Below, piece by piece: positions 62,229-64,000 of a DNA stretch of 64,000 nucleotides. The DNA comes from Phycisphaerales bacterium. GTDB lineage: Bacteria; Planctomycetota; Phycisphaerae; Sedimentisphaerales; Anaerobacaceae. The stretch lies in contig PMZJ01000026.1 in assembly GCA_003170415.1 (NCBI GenBank), positions 1 to 64,000 of the forward strand, written 5' to 3'. The translations under genes were made by a program, and so were the position numbers. A model generated the notes under the pieces. The model did no database searches. It was not told where the DNA came from and saw nothing but the letters and a program-made list of their open reading frames with translations. Each line of letters opens with the position of its first letter. The stretch's first letter is position 1.

Positions 62229-62813
62229 ATGACAAAACAAAAAAAGAAAATAGATGAGGCAAGGATTGAAAAAGCGGTCAGGGAGATTCTTTCGGCGGTC
62301 GGCGAAGACCTTAACCGCGACGGCTTGAAAGATACGCCCGCCCGCGTGGCGAGGATGTATGGCGAGCTCCTGGCGGGTATGCACGACGACCCAAATACGC
62401 ATATCAGCCGGGTCTTCAACGAGAACTACGACGAAATCGTGCTTTTGCGCGACATACCTTTTTATAGTATCTGCGAGCACCATTTGATGCCTTTTATCGG
62501 TTCTGCTCACGTTGCATACCTGCCATCGGGCAAAATCCTCGGCGTAAGCAAGCTGGCGCGAATTGTAGATTGCTTCGCCCGTCGATTACAGACACAGGAG
62601 CGATTGACCTATCAGATAGCTGATTGTCTTATGAGCAATCTGAAACCGCTCGGTGTCGCGGTTGTGCTTGAGGCGGCGCATAGTTGTATGACCATTCGCG
62701 GGATAAAAAAACCCGGCTCGGTGATGGTAACGAGCGCGGTTCGCGGGCTGTTCAGAAAAGACCCGAGAAGCAGAAACGAAATTATGAGCTTGATACACAG
62801 CCAAAGCAAATAA
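62229..62813 (+). CDS. folE: GTP cyclohydrolase I
   Basis: This enzyme opens GTP to dihydroneopterin triphosphate, the first step of folate and biopterin synthesis. Zinc and catalytic motifs are [40 protein letters not shown] and [16 protein letters not shown]. Length (194) is normal. The pterin-synthase-like gene follows after 42 bp. Confidence 0.96.
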   Translation: MTKQKKKIDEARIEKAVREILSAVGEDLNRDGLKDTPARVARMYGELLAGMHDDPNTHISRVFNENYDEIVLLRDIPFYSICEHHLMPFIGSAHVAYLPSGKILGVSKLARIVDCFARRLQTQERLTYQIADCLMSNLKPLGVAVVLEAAHSCMTIRGIKKPGSVMVTSAVRGLFRKDPRSRNEIMSLIHSQSK

Positions 62814-62855
62814 CAGGCGATTGTAAAGATTTCTTTCAAAAGGCGTCAGCGAATT

Positions 62856-63653
62856 ATGCACAAGCTGTGCCGCTATGTTCGATTTTCAATAAATCCTTTT
62901 TTGCCGGCCGATGAGGCGGGATTCAATTCATTTGCGTCGAAGCCGGCCGGCGAGGGGCTGTCTGTATTTCTTGAACTGGGAGTCGAACTGGCTGGCGAAG
63001 CGGACGCGGCAACCGGCCTGATTGTGAACGTCAGCGACATTGACCAGAAGGTTCGGGATTGCGCAGTTGGCGTTTTTGCGGAGAAGATAAAGGCCGACCA
63101 TCGAGAGGCCCGGCATACGGGTTACGATGAGCTGGTTCGACTTTTGAAAATTGTTTGGGGAAAACTTGCCGACGAGTTCGGCTCGGCGCGATTATCAAAA
63201 CTGAGCTTGAAGCTAAGCCCTTTCAGAACGCTGGCAGTAAGTGATAAGGATTGTGCGATGGTTTATTACAGTGAAAAATTCGAGTTTGCCGCGGCCCATA
63301 AGCTGTGGAACGAAAAATTCAGCGAAAAACAGAATATCGAGGTTTTTGGCAAATGCGCCAATCCCGCCGGCCACGGGCATAACTACATTGTCGAGGTAAC
63401 AGTTAAATGGCCTGATGGTCAGACGCTGAAAACCGGCGATTTCGAGAAGGTGATTCATCAGGAGTTGATTAGGGTTGTGGACCATAAAAATCTCAACGAG
63501 GATTTGCCCCAGTTTCAGCGAACAACCCCCACTGTTGAGAATATAGCCGTATTCGCGTGGAACAAACTTGTCGGCAGGTTCGGCAAAACAACGGTATTGC
63601 ACCGTGTTACCGTCTGGGAAACCGACAAAACATATAGCTCCTACTACGGGTAA
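62856..63653 (+). CDS. 6-pyruvoyl-tetrahydropterin-synthase-like protein with degenerate N-terminal domain
   Basis: The C-terminal ~130 residues are a PTPS domain: YSEKFEFAAAHKLWNEKFSE, zinc motif FGKCANPAGHGHNYIVEVTV, VVDHKNLNEDLPQF and TVENIAVFAWNKL. The spacing CxxxxxHGH and the flanks resemble eukaryotic PTPS rather than QueD (CxxxHGH). The N-terminal ~130 residues (VFLELGVELAGEADAATGLI plus VNVSDIDQKVRD) look like a second PTPS-type domain that lacks the zinc motif. Adjacent folE supplies the substrate. Product could be 6-pyruvoyl- or 6-carboxy-tetrahydropterin. Confidence 0.86.
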   Translation: MHKLCRYVRFSINPFLPADEAGFNSFASKPAGEGLSVFLELGVELAGEADAATGLIVNVSDIDQKVRDCAVGVFAEKIKADHREARHTGYDELVRLLKIVWGKLADEFGSARLSKLSLKLSPFRTLAVSDKDCAMVYYSEKFEFAAAHKLWNEKFSEKQNIEVFGKCANPAGHGHNYIVEVTVKWPDGQTLKTGDFEKVIHQELIRVVDHKNLNEDLPQFQRTTPTVENIAVFAWNKLVGRFGKTTVLHRVTVWETDKTYSSYYG

Positions 63654-64000
63654 CCGACGCGTCCTGCCGTGTCGGCAGGGCCTATAAAAAAGCCGTTTTT
63701 AGCATTGCAGAGCAGATTTTGGCGATGAACTTGCGATGTAGTTTTCGCGTATATTTCGCGGCTTGTATTACGTGGTTTTGGGTGATTACGGCACTAAAGC
63801 TATCTCCTTGATACGCCGATGTTTATGTTATAAATCAGGGGGCGATTTTGTGTATTGGCGGAAATATCGCCGGTTGCTATAATCGCCCGTTTATCGGAAT
63901 TTTGACGGTTTAGTATATTGAATCCCTCGCAGGGATGCGATGGGTGTCTTTTTGCGCCCCCGACGGGCCTGCCCTGAGCGCAACCGAAGGGGACGGAGTC
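63654..64000. repeat. Right-edge intergenic region with dispersed repeats
   Basis: CCTGCCG and CGGCAGG (63663-63679) form a hairpin without a T tract. Near 63968-63993 GCCTGCCCTGAGCGCAACCG followed by AAGGG is the same repeat as in ccsA (opposite orientation). No gene is seen before the window edge. Confidence 0.45.

Noticed and set aside
63663-63679. Terminator after the PTPS-like gene
   Set aside because: The hairpin is perfect but lacks a directly following T tract.

Overview
The window looks like a chromosome segment of a Planctomycetota bacterium, most likely class Phycisphaerae (Sedimentisphaerales-like). The taxonomy is an inference. It rests on dockerin-like DxNGDxxVxxxDLxxFxxxWL segments on large secreted proteins, an ECF sigma factor paired with a membrane-anchored LolA-like protein, prepilin-type proteins with a [17 protein letters not shown] leader, DUF1080 and CotH/lamin-tail proteins, and fused MFS/spermidine-synthase/TPR proteins. 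Genes are dense on both strands. I see no prophage, insertion sequence, CRISPR array or rRNA. One tRNA is clear.

Layout. 0.3-2.6 kb: hemC and hemA (minus), early tetrapyrrole synthesis. 2.7-4.6 kb: ResB-like and CcsA-like proteins of system II cytochrome c maturation. 4.7-5.5 kb: secreted DUF1080 protein. 5.7-7.9 kb: ECF sigma factor and overlapping LolA-like membrane protein; copies of one terminator end this module and the gene before it. 8.0-10.0 kb: gmd-fcl (GDP-L-fucose). 10.1-13.1 kb: poorly known proteins, two divergent genes sharing a start region, and an 18-bp direct repeat flanking a membrane protein gene. 13.2-19.5 kb: UPF0173 hydrolase, a candidate structured RNA, htpX-lemA, an MgtA-type P-ATPase and a TFIIB-type zinc-finger protein. 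19.7-29.4 kb (plus): MFS/spermidine-synthase/TPR fusion, a TPR protein with two RNA polymerase alpha-CTD domains, SpoIID-like protein, tgt and lon. 29.4-33.8 kb (minus): a possible operon of a small basic DNA-binding-like protein, AmrS, pdxB, a zinc-ribbon membrane protein, folP and a 55-aa membrane protein missing from the ORF track. 34.0-36.4 kb: metX-metW fusion, nikR, tRNA-Val. 36.5-47.6 kb (minus): heme-binding-type histidine kinase, aspS, 1529-aa CotH/lamin-tail protein, mprF. 47.8-51.9 kb: candidate small RNA or attenuator, prepilin-like protein, frameshifted beta-helix/dockerin protein. 51.9-57.0 kb: Bro-N protein with operator-like palindromes, topA, glycosyltransferase. 57.1-63.7 kb: second MFS/spermidine-synthase/TPR protein (minus), then prfB (programmed frameshift), pepA, folE and a 6-pyruvoyl-tetrahydropterin-synthase-like gene.

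Themes. The two cytochrome c maturation genes fit a kinase carrying a CxxCH heme motif about 32 kb away. folP, folE and the eukaryote-like pterin synthase cover parts of pterin/folate metabolism. The strongest candidates for something little described are the TPR-alphaCTD protein and two putative small RNAs (about 14.1-14.27 kb and 47.87-48.03 kb) whose terminator-hairpin loops expose CCTCC sequences complementary to Shine-Dalgarno sites. Short dispersed repeats recur between genes, and one copy appears to have been inserted in frame into ccsA.
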